Source: Agrobacterium tumefaciens (lineage in GTDB: Bacteria > Pseudomonadota > Alphaproteobacteria > Rhizobiales > Rhizobiaceae). From it: a stretch of DNA of 64,000 nt. The stretch is from contig CP048469.1 in assembly GCA_025559845.1 (NCBI GenBank), forward strand, positions 2,891,001-2,955,000, in the 5' to 3' direction. The notes beneath the pieces are model-generated. The model ran no database searches and was not told the DNA's origin. It saw only the letters and a list, made by a program, of their open reading frames with translations. Shown here piece by piece: positions 29,256 through 37,244 of the stretch (within the stretch, counting starts at the first letter, position 1; every line of letters starts with the position of its first letter). The position numbers and the translations under genes were made by a program.

Positions 29256-30416
29256 ATGACCGTTGCTGGGCCAATCAACGCCACAGATATTTTGCCTGAA
29301 GATTTTGCGAGCGCCTTGCTGGTTGGTCGCGTCTGGTCAAAAAGCGAAGATGGGCCCTGCCCCGTGCTTCTGCGTGACGGCGTGCTTTATGATCTCACCT
29401 CGCTTGCTCCGACCATGGCCGAGCTTCTCGAAAAGACCGATCTGGTCGATCTGCTCGCCGACGTCAGCGGTTTCGTCGCACTCGGCACGCTCGACGCATT
29501 TCTCGACGGTTCGGCCGGTGAACTCCTTGCTCCGAACGATATTCAGGCGGTCAAGGCAGCTGGTGTAACCTTCGCCGACAGCATGCTGGAGCGCGTCATC
29601 GAAGAGCAGGCCAAAGGCGACCCGTTGCGCGCCCAGGAAATTCGTGTGCGTCTGGCGCCGGTTCTCGGCGACAACCTTAAGGGCCTCGAAGCCGGCTCCG
29701 AAAAAGCTGCCGAAGTGAAAAAGCTGCTTCAGGAAATGGGCCTCTGGTCGCAGTATCTTGAAGTTGGCATCGGCCCTGATGCGGAAATTTTCTCCAAGGC
29801 ACAGGCCATGGCATCCGTCGGTTGCGGCGCCCTCATCGGCGTTCACCCGAAGTCGCAATGGAACAATCCTGAACCGGAAGTCGTCCTGGCCATTACGTCG
29901 GATGGACGCATCATCGGCGCAACATTGGGCAACGACGTCAATCTGCGTGATTTCGAAGGACGCTCCGCCCTGCTGCTCAGCAAGGCGAAGGACAACAATG
30001 CGTCCTGCGCAATCGGCCCCTTCATCCGTCTTTTTGACGGAAAGTTCAGCATCGAAGATGTCAAGCAGTCGCAGATCTCGCTTCTCGTCGAAGGCACGGA
30101 TGGCTTCACGATGACGGGCGTCAGCCCGATGCAGGCAATCAGCCGCTCGCCGGAGAACCTGGCTTCGCAACTCTTGAACCGCAATCATCAGTATCCCGAT
30201 GGCGCAGTATTCTTCCTCGGAACCATGTTTGCACCGGTCAAGGACCGGCATGGTCCCGGTCTCGGCTTCACCCACGCCAAGGGCGACCGCGTGGAAATTT
30301 CCACGCCGAAGCTCGGCAGGCTCATCAACTGGGTTACCACCACCGACGAGTGCCCCGAATGGACGTTCGGCACCACGGCTCTGATGCGCAATCTGGCCAA
30401 ACGAGGGCTACTCTAA
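29256..30416 (+). CDS. XylX-like 2-keto-3-deoxy-pentonate dehydratase (FAH family)
   Basis: A 386-residue protein with the fumarylacetoacetate-hydrolase fold at its C-terminus. From memory it closely matches Caulobacter XylX, the 2-keto-3-deoxy-D-xylonate dehydratase of the Weimberg pathway, which yields alpha-ketoglutarate semialdehyde. Shared stretches are LWSQYLEV (163-170), GPDAEIF, WNNPEPEVVL (metal glutamates E206/E208), LGNDVNLRDFEGRSALLLSK (D227, K243), KDNNASCAIGPF, HQYPDG, LFGTMFAP-type sequence (here FLGTMFAPVKDR) and the C-terminus LIRNLA-like MRNLAKRGLL. The ATG at 29256 has GGAGG 8 nt upstream; an in-frame ATG 13 codons earlier precedes it. It leads the TRAP operon, with 21 bp to the next gene. 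Together with the XylD-like dehydratase it defines the likely pathway; the exact pentonate is inferred. Confidence 0.86.
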   Translation: MTVAGPINATDILPEDFASALLVGRVWSKSEDGPCPVLLRDGVLYDLTSLAPTMAELLEKTDLVDLLADVSGFVALGTLDAFLDGSAGELLAPNDIQAVKAAGVTFADSMLERVIEEQAKGDPLRAQEIRVRLAPVLGDNLKGLEAGSEKAAEVKKLLQEMGLWSQYLEVGIGPDAEIFSKAQAMASVGCGALIGVHPKSQWNNPEPEVVLAITSDGRIIGATLGNDVNLRDFEGRSALLLSKAKDNNASCAIGPFIRLFDGKFSIEDVKQSQISLLVEGTDGFTMTGVSPMQAISRSPENLASQLLNRNHQYPDGAVFFLGTMFAPVKDRHGPGLGFTHAKGDRVEISTPKLGRLINWVTTTDECPEWTFGTTALMRNLAKRGLL

Positions 30417-30437
30417 AAATTTCTTCGGGAGGGGAAA

Positions 30438-30968
30438 ATGCAAAAGACAATCAATCTCTTTTACCGGATTCTCGAAATCATTCTCGTCTTGCTGCTGGCC
30501 GGCATGTCGATCATGGTCTTCGTGAACGTTGTCATGCGTTACACGATGAATTCCGGTATCAACGTGTCGGAAGAGTTGTCGCGCTATTTCTTCGTGTGGC
30601 TGACCTTTATCGGTGCCGTTCTCACCTTTCGCGAGAACAGCCACATGGGCATCGAAACGCTCGTCATGTTCCTGTCGCGACGCGCACGCGTCTTCTGCAT
30701 GATCATCTCGAACATCATCATTCTTGTCTGTTCCGCCATTTTCTTCTGGGGAACCTGGAAGCAGTCCGGCATCAACGCCAGCATGCACGCCCCCGTAACC
30801 AAGCTCTCAATGATCTGGGTCTACGGCGTTGGCATGTTTACCGGCGGCCTGATGTTCATCATCGCGCTCGAACGCCTCTACCGTTATCTCACGGGCCGCG
30901 TGACCGATGATGAAGTCGCCCAGTTTGCGGGCGAGAACCTGACGATCGAACAGCTTTCGGAGCGCTGA
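30438..30968 (+). CDS. TRAP transporter small permease (DctQ-type)
   Basis: A 176-residue membrane protein with four predicted helices, the standard small subunit of tripartite ATP-independent periplasmic transporters. It pairs with the large DctM subunit and receives substrate from the periplasmic binding protein. The conserved region NVVMRYTMNSGINVSEELSR (about 31-50) and the following FFVWLTFIGA are the DctQ signature. A purine-rich Shine-Dalgarno (GGGAGGGG) precedes the ATG. It starts 21 bp after the XylX-like gene and ends 4 bp before the DctM gene, so the four genes form one operon. Confidence 0.93.
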   Translation: MQKTINLFYRILEIILVLLLAGMSIMVFVNVVMRYTMNSGINVSEELSRYFFVWLTFIGAVLTFRENSHMGIETLVMFLSRRARVFCMIISNIIILVCSAIFFWGTWKQSGINASMHAPVTKLSMIWVYGVGMFTGGLMFIIALERLYRYLTGRVTDDEVAQFAGENLTIEQLSER

Positions 30969-30972
30969 TACC

Positions 30973-32250
30973 ATGACACTTTTCGTTTTTGTCGGCTCTC
31001 TGCTGGGAGCTATGGCGATTGGCGTTCCCGTCGCATTCTCGCTGATGTTCTGTGGCGTCGTGCTCATGGCTTACATGGGCATGTTCAACACTCAGATCAT
31101 TGCTCAGAACATGATCTCGGGCGCTGATACCTTCACGCTGCTGGCTATTCCCTTCTTCATTCTTGCCGGCGAACTGATGAACTCCGGCGGCCTTTCCCGC
31201 CGCATCATCGACTTCGCGATAGCTCTCGTCGGCCACATCCGCGGCGGTCTTGGTATCGTTGCAATCGTTGCCGCCATCATTATGGCCAGCATCTCCGGTT
31301 CGGCAGCAGCTGATACCGCAGCACTCGCGGCGATCCTGATCCCGATGATGGCAAAAGCCGGTTACAATATTCCGCGCTCCGGTGGTCTGATCGCCGCAGG
31401 CGGCATCATTGCTCCGGTCATCCCGCCGTCCATGGCCTTCATCGTTTTCGGCGTCGCCGCAAACGTCTCGATCACGCAGCTCTTCCTTGCCGGTATCGTT
31501 CCGGGCATCCTGATGGGTATCTCGCTGATCATCGCCTGGCTTATCGTCGTGCGTAAGGACAATGTTCAGCCGCTGCCAAGAACGACTGCGAAAGAACGTC
31601 TGGCTGCGACGGCTCGCGCCGGCTGGGCGCTCGGCATGCCGGTCATCATCCTCGGCGGCATCAAGGCCGGCATCATGACCCCGACCGAAGCCGCTGTCGT
31701 GGCCGCCGCCTACGCTCTGTTCGTCGGCATGGTGATCTACCGCGAACTGAAGCCTGCAGACCTCTTCCATGTTCTCCTGCGTGCCGCGAAAAGCACCTCG
31801 ATCATCATGTTCCTGGTCTGCGCCGCGCTGGTTTCCGCATGGCTTATCACCGCTGCCAACATTCCAAACGAAGTTGCAGGCTATATCGAGCCGCTGATCG
31901 ACCGCCCGATGCTCCTGATGGTCGTCATCATGATCCTCGTCTTCGTCGTCGGCACCGCACTCGACCTGACGCCGACCATCCTGATCCTGACACCTGTTTT
32001 GATGCCAATCATCAAACAGGCAGGTATCGATCCGGTCTACTTTGGCGTACTCTTCATCATCAACAACGCCATCGGCCTGATTACCCCTCCGGTTGGCGTC
32101 GTGCTGAACGTCGTCAGCGGCGTGGGACGCATTCCGCTGGGCAAGGTAACGATCGGCGTTTGGCCGTTCCTTGTAGCCGAAACCATTGTCCTGGCGTTGC
32201 TCGTCATCTTCCCGGACATCGTTATGGTTCCGCTGCAGTATCTCCGTTAA
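30973..32250 (+). CDS. TRAP transporter large permease (DctM-type)
   Basis: A 425-residue inner-membrane protein with about twelve hydrophobic segments, the ion-coupled translocation subunit of a TRAP system. Characteristic sequence includes the N-terminal FSLMFCGVVLMAYMG, LAIPFFILAGELMNSGGLS, the SISGSAAADTAALA turn with RSGG/AAGGIIAPVIPPS further on, and PVLMPIIKQAGIDPVYFGV followed by NNAIGLITPPVGVVLNV near the C-terminus. These are the paired hairpins that bind sodium and substrate. Gene order small permease, large permease, binding protein is intact. Being Na+-coupled and specific for carboxylates, the system fits uptake of a sugar acid. Confidence 0.95.
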   Translation: MTLFVFVGSLLGAMAIGVPVAFSLMFCGVVLMAYMGMFNTQIIAQNMISGADTFTLLAIPFFILAGELMNSGGLSRRIIDFAIALVGHIRGGLGIVAIVAAIIMASISGSAAADTAALAAILIPMMAKAGYNIPRSGGLIAAGGIIAPVIPPSMAFIVFGVAANVSITQLFLAGIVPGILMGISLIIAWLIVVRKDNVQPLPRTTAKERLAATARAGWALGMPVIILGGIKAGIMTPTEAAVVAAAYALFVGMVIYRELKPADLFHVLLRAAKSTSIIMFLVCAALVSAWLITAANIPNEVAGYIEPLIDRPMLLMVVIMILVFVVGTALDLTPTILILTPVLMPIIKQAGIDPVYFGVLFIINNAIGLITPPVGVVLNVVSGVGRIPLGKVTIGVWPFLVAETIVLALLVIFPDIVMVPLQYLR

Positions 32251-32292
32251 TCCGCAATCCGCTTCTCGCTCACAAATCCAAGGGAGGATATT

Positions 32293-33300
32293 ATGAGAAA
32301 GCTTCTTCTGACCACCACTGCAATCGCTTTCGCCGTTGGCGCATCAGCACCTGCGATGGCTGAATTCAGCAGCCGCAACATCCGTGTTTCGAACGGCATC
32401 AATGCCGACCACCCGGTCGGCAACGGCATCAAGGCGATGCAGGCTTGCCTCGACGACAAGTCGGGCGGCAAGCTGAAACTGACGGCATTCTGGGGCGGCG
32501 CTCTCGGCGGCGATCTTCAGGCAACCCAGGCGCTGCGCTCCGGCGTTCAGGAAGCCGTTGTGACGTCCTCGTCGCCGCTCGTTGGCCTGATCCCGGCTCT
32601 CGGCGTGTTCGACCTGCCGTTCCTGTTCTCCAACGCTCAGGAAGCTGACGCCGTTATGGACGGTGAGTTCGGCAACATGATGAACAAGAAGCTGGAAGAG
32701 CAGGGTCTCGTAAACCTGGCTTACTGGGAAAACGGTTTCCGCAACCTGTCGAACTCCAAGCACGCTGTTAACAAGTGGGAAGATTTCTCCGGCTTGAAGG
32801 TTCGCGTGATGCAGAACAATATCTTCCTTGACACCTTCCAGAACCTCGGTGCCAACGCAACGCCGATGGCTTTCGGCGAAGTCTTCTCCGCACTTGAAAC
32901 CAACGCAATCGACGCGCAGGAAAACCCCTACGTCACGATCGATACGTCCAAGTTCTACGAAGTCCAGAAGTACATCACGGAAACGAACCACGCTTACACG
33001 CCGTTCCTGTTCCTCTTCTCCAAGCCGATCTTCGACAGCTACGCTCCTGAAGAGCAGGCTGCCCTGCGCGAGTGCGCGGCCGTTGGCCGTGACGAAGAGC
33101 GCAAGGTCATCCGCGATCTGAACCAGAAGTCCCTGGAAAAGATCAAGGCTGCCGGCCTCGAAGTGAACACGCTGTCGGCTGAAGAGCAGGCCCGTATCCG
33201 CGAAAAGTCGATGGTCGTTTACGAAAAGCACAAGGCTGAAATCGGCGCTGACGTCGTTGACGCCGTTCTCGCGGACCTGAAGAAGATCCGCGGTCAGTAA
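32293..33300 (+). CDS. TRAP transporter substrate-binding protein (DctP-type)
   Basis: A 335-residue periplasmic receptor. The signal peptide (MRKLLLTTTAIAFAVGASAP, cleavage after AMA near residue 23) precedes a mature DctP fold. The strand IRVSNGINADHPVGNG, the WGGALGGDLQATQALRSG region and the central GLKVRVMQNNIFLDTFQ are typical. The arginine in the last segment is the residue that pairs with the ligand carboxylate in DctP proteins. FGEVFSALETNAIDAQENP is the classic C-lobe signature. Its downstream terminator closes the four-gene operon. The presence of the carboxylate-binding arginine supports an acidic ligand, consistent with aldonate uptake. Confidence 0.94.
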   Translation: MRKLLLTTTAIAFAVGASAPAMAEFSSRNIRVSNGINADHPVGNGIKAMQACLDDKSGGKLKLTAFWGGALGGDLQATQALRSGVQEAVVTSSSPLVGLIPALGVFDLPFLFSNAQEADAVMDGEFGNMMNKKLEEQGLVNLAYWENGFRNLSNSKHAVNKWEDFSGLKVRVMQNNIFLDTFQNLGANATPMAFGEVFSALETNAIDAQENPYVTIDTSKFYEVQKYITETNHAYTPFLFLFSKPIFDSYAPEEQAALRECAAVGRDEERKVIRDLNQKSLEKIKAAGLEVNTLSAEEQARIREKSMVVYEKHKAEIGADVVDAVLADLKKIRGQ

Positions 33301-33318
33301 TCGCACTGACATGGAATA

Positions 33319-33356
33319 AAAAACACCCGGAGGTTCCGCCTCCGGGTGTTTTTGTT
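33319..33356 (+). terminator. Terminator of the XylX-TRAP operon
   Basis: A stem with arms ACACCCGGAGG and CCTCCGGGTGT and a TTCCG-type loop, flanked by A and T runs, lies about 20 bp after the DctP stop. The flanking runs mean it could act both ways. Confidence 0.92.
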
Positions 33357-33370
33357 TGTGCCATCGGCAA

Positions 33371-33397
33371 GAAGAAAGGCTGCCGAAGCAGCCTTTT
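33371..33397 (-). terminator. Terminator of acs
   Basis: On the minus strand, the stem AAAGGCTGC / GCAGCCTTT with a TTCG tetraloop is followed by CTTCTTGCC. It lies about 20 bp after the acs stop. Confidence 0.75.
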
Positions 33398-33413
33398 CAA
33401 GACAGTTGGACGA

Positions 33414-35372
33414 TCAGGACGCCGCCAGCCGGTTCTGCCGGTTGGCGATGAGATCTTCGACCACAGCAGGATCGGCAAGTGTCGAGGTGTCTCCCAAGGC
33501 TCCGAAATCGTCTTCGGCGATTTTTCTGAGAATACGGCGCATGATCTTGCCGGAGCGTGTCTTCGGCAGACCGGGTGCGAACTGGATCTTGTCAGGCGTG
33601 GCGACCGGCCCGATCTCATTGCGCACGTGTTTCACCAGTTCCTCGCGAAGCGCATAGTCACCGTTCTGTCCGGCCATCAGCGTCACATAGCAATAGATGC
33701 CCTGCCCCTTGATGGCATGCGGATAACCGACAACCGCCGCTTCCGAAACCAGATGGTGCGACACCAGCGCCGATTCCACTTCCGCTGTGCCAAGTCGGTG
33801 GCCAGATACGTTGAGCACATCGTCGACGCGGCCGGTAATCCAGTAATATCCGTCCTCGTCGCGACGGCAGCCATCGCCGGTGAAATACTTGCCCTTGTAA
33901 GTGGAGAAGTAGGTGTCGATGAAACGCTGGTGATCGCCATAGACACTGCGCGACTGACCGGGCCAACTGTCGGTGATGCACAGGTTCCCGTCGGCCGGGC
34001 CTTCCAGAACGTTGCCTTCCGCGTCGACAAGCTGTGGCTGTACGCCAAAGAACGGTCGTGTCGCCGATCCGGGCTTCAGATCGGTCGCACCCGGCAGAGG
34101 CGAAATCAGGATACCACCAGTCTCCGTCTGCCACCATGTATCGACGATCGGGCTCTTGTCCTCACCGACGACGTGGTAATACCACTCCCAGGCTTCCGGG
34201 TTGATCGGCTCGCCCACGGTGCCGAGCAGACGGATGCTGGAGCGCGACGAGCGCGTGACAAACTGGTCACCCGCGCCCATCAGCGAACGCAAAGCTGTTG
34301 GCGCCGTATAGAAGATATTGACCTTGTGCTTGTCGATCACCTCCCAGAAACGTCCCTGATCCGGGAAATTGGGCACGCCCTCGAACATCAGCGTTGTCGC
34401 GCAGTTCGCCAGCGGTCCGTATACGATATAGGAATGTCCGGTCACCCAGCCAACGTCGGCCGTACACCAGTAGACCTCTCCATCCTTGTAATCGAACACA
34501 TATTCGTGCGTCATCGAGGTATAGACGAGATATCCGCCCGTCGTGTGCAGAACGCCCTTTGGTTTGCCGGTGGAGCCGGACGTATAAAGAATGAAAAGCG
34601 GATCTTCCGCCCTCATCTTCACGGGCGGGCAATCCGGTTTCACGGTGGCAATTTCCTGATGGTACCAGACATCGCGGCCGGGTGCCCAGCCGGTCTTCCC
34701 GCCGGTGCGGCGGACCACCAGAACCTTGTTGACGATAACATATTGCTTCGCCGCAATGTCGATCGCCTTATCGGTATTTTCCTTCAGCGGGATCGGCTTG
34801 CCACCACGCACGCCTTCATCGCAGGTGATAACGAACGTCGACTGGCAATCGACGATGCGGCCCGCCAGCGCTTCGGGCGAGAAACCACCGAAAACCACGG
34901 AATGAATGGCGCCGATACGCGCGCAAGCCAGCATCGCATAAGCTGCCTCCGGGATCATCGGCATATAGATGGTAACGCGGTCACCCTTTTTGACGCCATG
35001 CTTCTTCAGGACGTTCGCAAGACGGCAGACGTAATCATAAAGCTGATTGTAGGTGATCTTCTTGTCGATATAGGGATTGTCGCCTTCCCAGATGATCGCG
35101 GTACGTTCGCCATGCGTCTTCAGATGCCGGTCGATACAGTTGTAAGAAACGTTGGTAAGACCGTCCTCAAACCACTTGATCGGCACGCGCCCGCGAAACG
35201 AGGTGTTCTTGACCTTGGTATATGGCTTGAACCAGTCGATCCGCCGACCGTGCTTGTCCCAGAACTTTTCCGGGTCCTCGACGCTCTCCTGATACCATTT
35301 CTGGTAGCGCTCGTTGTCAATGAGCGTACGGGCCTTTGCCGACTTGAGCACCGGATAGATTTTGGCAGACAT
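33414..35372 (-). CDS. acs: Acetyl-CoA synthetase (AMP-forming)
   Basis: Acs activates acetate with ATP and CoA in two steps through acetyl-AMP. At 652 residues it is the standard length. Visible motifs are the P-loop-like [12 protein letters not shown] (near residue 265), [22 protein letters not shown] split across the acyl-binding region, WWQTETGG (A5-type motif) and [20 protein letters not shown]. The catalytic lysine lies in [17 protein letters not shown] near residue 610, the site acetylated by Pat-type enzymes in other bacteria. The ATG at 35372 has AGGAGGAG just upstream. It is divergent from trcR and monocistronic with its own terminator. Confidence 0.96.
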   Translation of the reverse strand: MSAKIYPVLKSAKARTLIDNERYQKWYQESVEDPEKFWDKHGRRIDWFKPYTKVKNTSFRGRVPIKWFEDGLTNVSYNCIDRHLKTHGERTAIIWEGDNPYIDKKITYNQLYDYVCRLANVLKKHGVKKGDRVTIYMPMIPEAAYAMLACARIGAIHSVVFGGFSPEALAGRIVDCQSTFVITCDEGVRGGKPIPLKENTDKAIDIAAKQYVIVNKVLVVRRTGGKTGWAPGRDVWYHQEIATVKPDCPPVKMRAEDPLFILYTSGSTGKPKGVLHTTGGYLVYTSMTHEYVFDYKDGEVYWCTADVGWVTGHSYIVYGPLANCATTLMFEGVPNFPDQGRFWEVIDKHKVNIFYTAPTALRSLMGAGDQFVTRSSRSSIRLLGTVGEPINPEAWEWYYHVVGEDKSPIVDTWWQTETGGILISPLPGATDLKPGSATRPFFGVQPQLVDAEGNVLEGPADGNLCITDSWPGQSRSVYGDHQRFIDTYFSTYKGKYFTGDGCRRDEDGYYWITGRVDDVLNVSGHRLGTAEVESALVSHHLVSEAAVVGYPHAIKGQGIYCYVTLMAGQNGDYALREELVKHVRNEIGPVATPDKIQFAPGLPKTRSGKIMRRILRKIAEDDFGALGDTSTLADPAVVEDLIANRQNRLAAS

Positions 35373-35603
35373 GAACTCCTCCTGGAACCAGATATGTCTT
35401 GTTTTCTGCCCAAGACTCCCACCTCAGACATGTGTTCAATTCATAGCAGTTCAACTTCGTACGGCAATTAGACAAAGGTCATTTGTTGCACAAAGAATTG
35501 CAATTCTGATGCAATGCAGCTATAGAGCCTCCATATCCCGGAAATTAGTGGTTAGTACCCACGGCCCGCGACACCGGCGCGGACGGACAGAAGGATTGTA
35601 TCT

Positions 35604-36305
35604 ATGGCTCAACAATTGCTCATGCCAAAGGCGACCGCCGTATGGCTGGTTGATAACACCGCGCTGTCGTTCGATCAGATCGCTACGTTCTGCAAGCTGC
35701 ATCCGCTCGAAGTGAAGGCAATTGCCGACGGTGAAGCCGCGCAGGGCATCAAGGGTCTCGACCCCATTGCAACCGGACAGCTTTCCCGTGACGAGATTGT
35801 CCGCGCTGAAGGCAATCCGAACCACAAGCTGAAACTTTCCGAGCCAAAGGTTCGCGTGCCGGAATCCAAGCGCCGTGGCCCGCGTTATACGCCGGTTTCC
35901 AAGCGTCAGGACCGTCCGAATGCCATTCTCTGGCTGGTCCGTAACCATGCTGAACTGAAGGACGCGCAGATTTCGCGCCTCGTTGGCACGACCAAGTCCA
36001 CCATCGAGCAGATTCGCGATCGTACGCACTGGAACTCGGCCAACCTTACGCCGATGGACCCGGTAACGCTCGGTCTCTGCAGCCAGATCGATCTCGACCT
36101 TGAAGTCGAACGCGCATCGCGCGGCCGTCCGCTGCCAACTGCAGAAGAGCTGGACAACACGCTGCAGCCTGCAGCAGCGACCGAAGGCCTGAACTACAGC
36201 TTCCAGCGTGAAGAAGAAGAGCAGATCGACGCCGACGCCGTATTCAGAAAGCTGAGCTCGTTGAAGTCGACCAAGACCGACGAAGATGAGGACGATCAGT
36301 ACTGA
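35604..36305 (+). CDS. trcR: Cell-cycle transcriptional regulator TrcR (DUF1013)
   Basis: A 233-residue protein of the DUF1013 family, limited to Alphaproteobacteria and named TrcR after its role as a cell-cycle-linked DNA-binding regulator. The N-terminal part (MPKATAVWLVDNTALSFDQI and AAFCKLHPLEV-like FCKLHPLEVKAIADGE) forms one HTH-like unit. A second follows at about residues 108-140 (NAILWLVRNHAELKDAQIS, then VGTTKSTIEQIRDRTHW). The tail is strongly acidic (KTDEDEDDQY). The gene is divergent from acs across 231 bp and is followed by a good terminator. The family assignment is firm; the targets are not known from this sequence. Confidence 0.88.
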   Translation: MAQQLLMPKATAVWLVDNTALSFDQIATFCKLHPLEVKAIADGEAAQGIKGLDPIATGQLSRDEIVRAEGNPNHKLKLSEPKVRVPESKRRGPRYTPVSKRQDRPNAILWLVRNHAELKDAQISRLVGTTKSTIEQIRDRTHWNSANLTPMDPVTLGLCSQIDLDLEVERASRGRPLPTAEELDNTLQPAAATEGLNYSFQREEEEQIDADAVFRKLSSLKSTKTDEDEDDQY

Positions 36306-36329
36306 TTCGTTTGCAGTCATCGGATTTAC

Positions 36330-36357
36330 AAAACCCGGCTTCAAAGCCGGGTTTTTT
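36330..36357 (+). terminator. Terminator of trcR
   Basis: The stem AAACCCGGCT / AGCCGGGTTT with a TCAA loop is followed by further Ts, 25 bp after the trcR stop. Confidence 0.93.
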
Positions 36358-36390
36358 GTTAAAGGCTTAGTGTTTTTCCCTAACTCAGCG

Positions 36391-37050
36391 TCAGCGAGCA
36401 CCGAAAATCGCTGAGCCGACACGAACACTGGTTGCGCCAAACTCCACGGCTGTCTCGAAATCGCCGGACATGCCCATGGAAAGCTTCTCGAGGCCACACT
36501 GAGCGGCGAGCTTGGCCAAAAGCGCAAAATGCGGGCCAGGATTTTCATCTGCCGGGGGGATGCACATCAGCCCCTCGACCGGCATCTTCAATTCGTCACG
36601 ACAAAAAGCGACAAAGGCTGCCGTTTCGCGCGGATCGATACCGGCTTTCTGTTCTTCAAGCCCCGTATTGACCTGCACATAAAAACGAAGATGTCGTCCC
36701 TGCTTTTCGCATTCTGCAGCAAGAGCACGGGCAATTTTTTCCCGATCGACACCCTGGATGACGTCGAACAGTTCCACGGCGTCTGCTGCCTTGTTGGATT
36801 GCAGCGGTCCGATCAGATGCAGTTCGATATCAGGAGTCTTCTCTTTCAGCGCCGGCCATTTGCCTTGCGCCTCCTGCACACGGTTCTCACCGAAAACGCG
36901 CTGACCACAGTCGATCACCGGCTCAATCGCCTCAGCGTCAAAAGTCTTCGAAACGGCAACAAGTGTAACATCATCCGCCTTGCGACCGGATTTTTCAGCA
37001 ACATCCGCAATCCGGTGCCTGACATCTTCAAGGCGCGCTTCGATTTCCAT
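36391..37050 (-). CDS. YggS-family PLP homeostasis protein
   Basis: A 219-residue fold-type III PLP-binding protein (YggS/PLPBP), a single TIM barrel without the catalytic C-terminal domain of alanine racemase. It buffers free pyridoxal phosphate and affects amino-acid balance. The PLP lysine is K35 in VAVSKTFDAE. GENRVQEAQGKW and HLIGPLQSNKA follow in the usual places, and SMGMSGDFETAVEFGATSVRVGSAIFG at the C-terminus is the diagnostic phosphate-binding signature. The start is placed at 37050 (MEIEARLEDV), where similarity begins; the longer upstream frame is unlike the family. It is divergent from leuS. Confidence 0.93.
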   Translation of the reverse strand: MEIEARLEDVRHRIADVAEKSGRKADDVTLVAVSKTFDAEAIEPVIDCGQRVFGENRVQEAQGKWPALKEKTPDIELHLIGPLQSNKAADAVELFDVIQGVDREKIARALAAECEKQGRHLRFYVQVNTGLEEQKAGIDPRETAAFVAFCRDELKMPVEGLMCIPPADENPGPHFALLAKLAAQCGLEKLSMGMSGDFETAVEFGATSVRVGSAIFGAR

Positions 37051-37244
37051 TGGAGGACCTTCGTTTGAACCGTTTTCAACGCTAACTAGACGCCTGCAGC
37101 CTTGATGCCAAGCAGGTTTCGCACCATTTGATGAGCGCTGGCCAAGTTTGAACGTCCTAATGCCCCGCCAAACTTGACGCCCCGGTCGTTTCATGGTGAA
37201 GGTCAGCGCAAATTTTTCCCCTCGATACCCGGATTTCTAAAGAC

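Noticed and set aside
30889-31770. 293-codon minus-strand frame
   Set aside because: Antisense to the TRAP permeases and rich in Asp/His/Arg typical of shadows of hydrophobic coding sequence.
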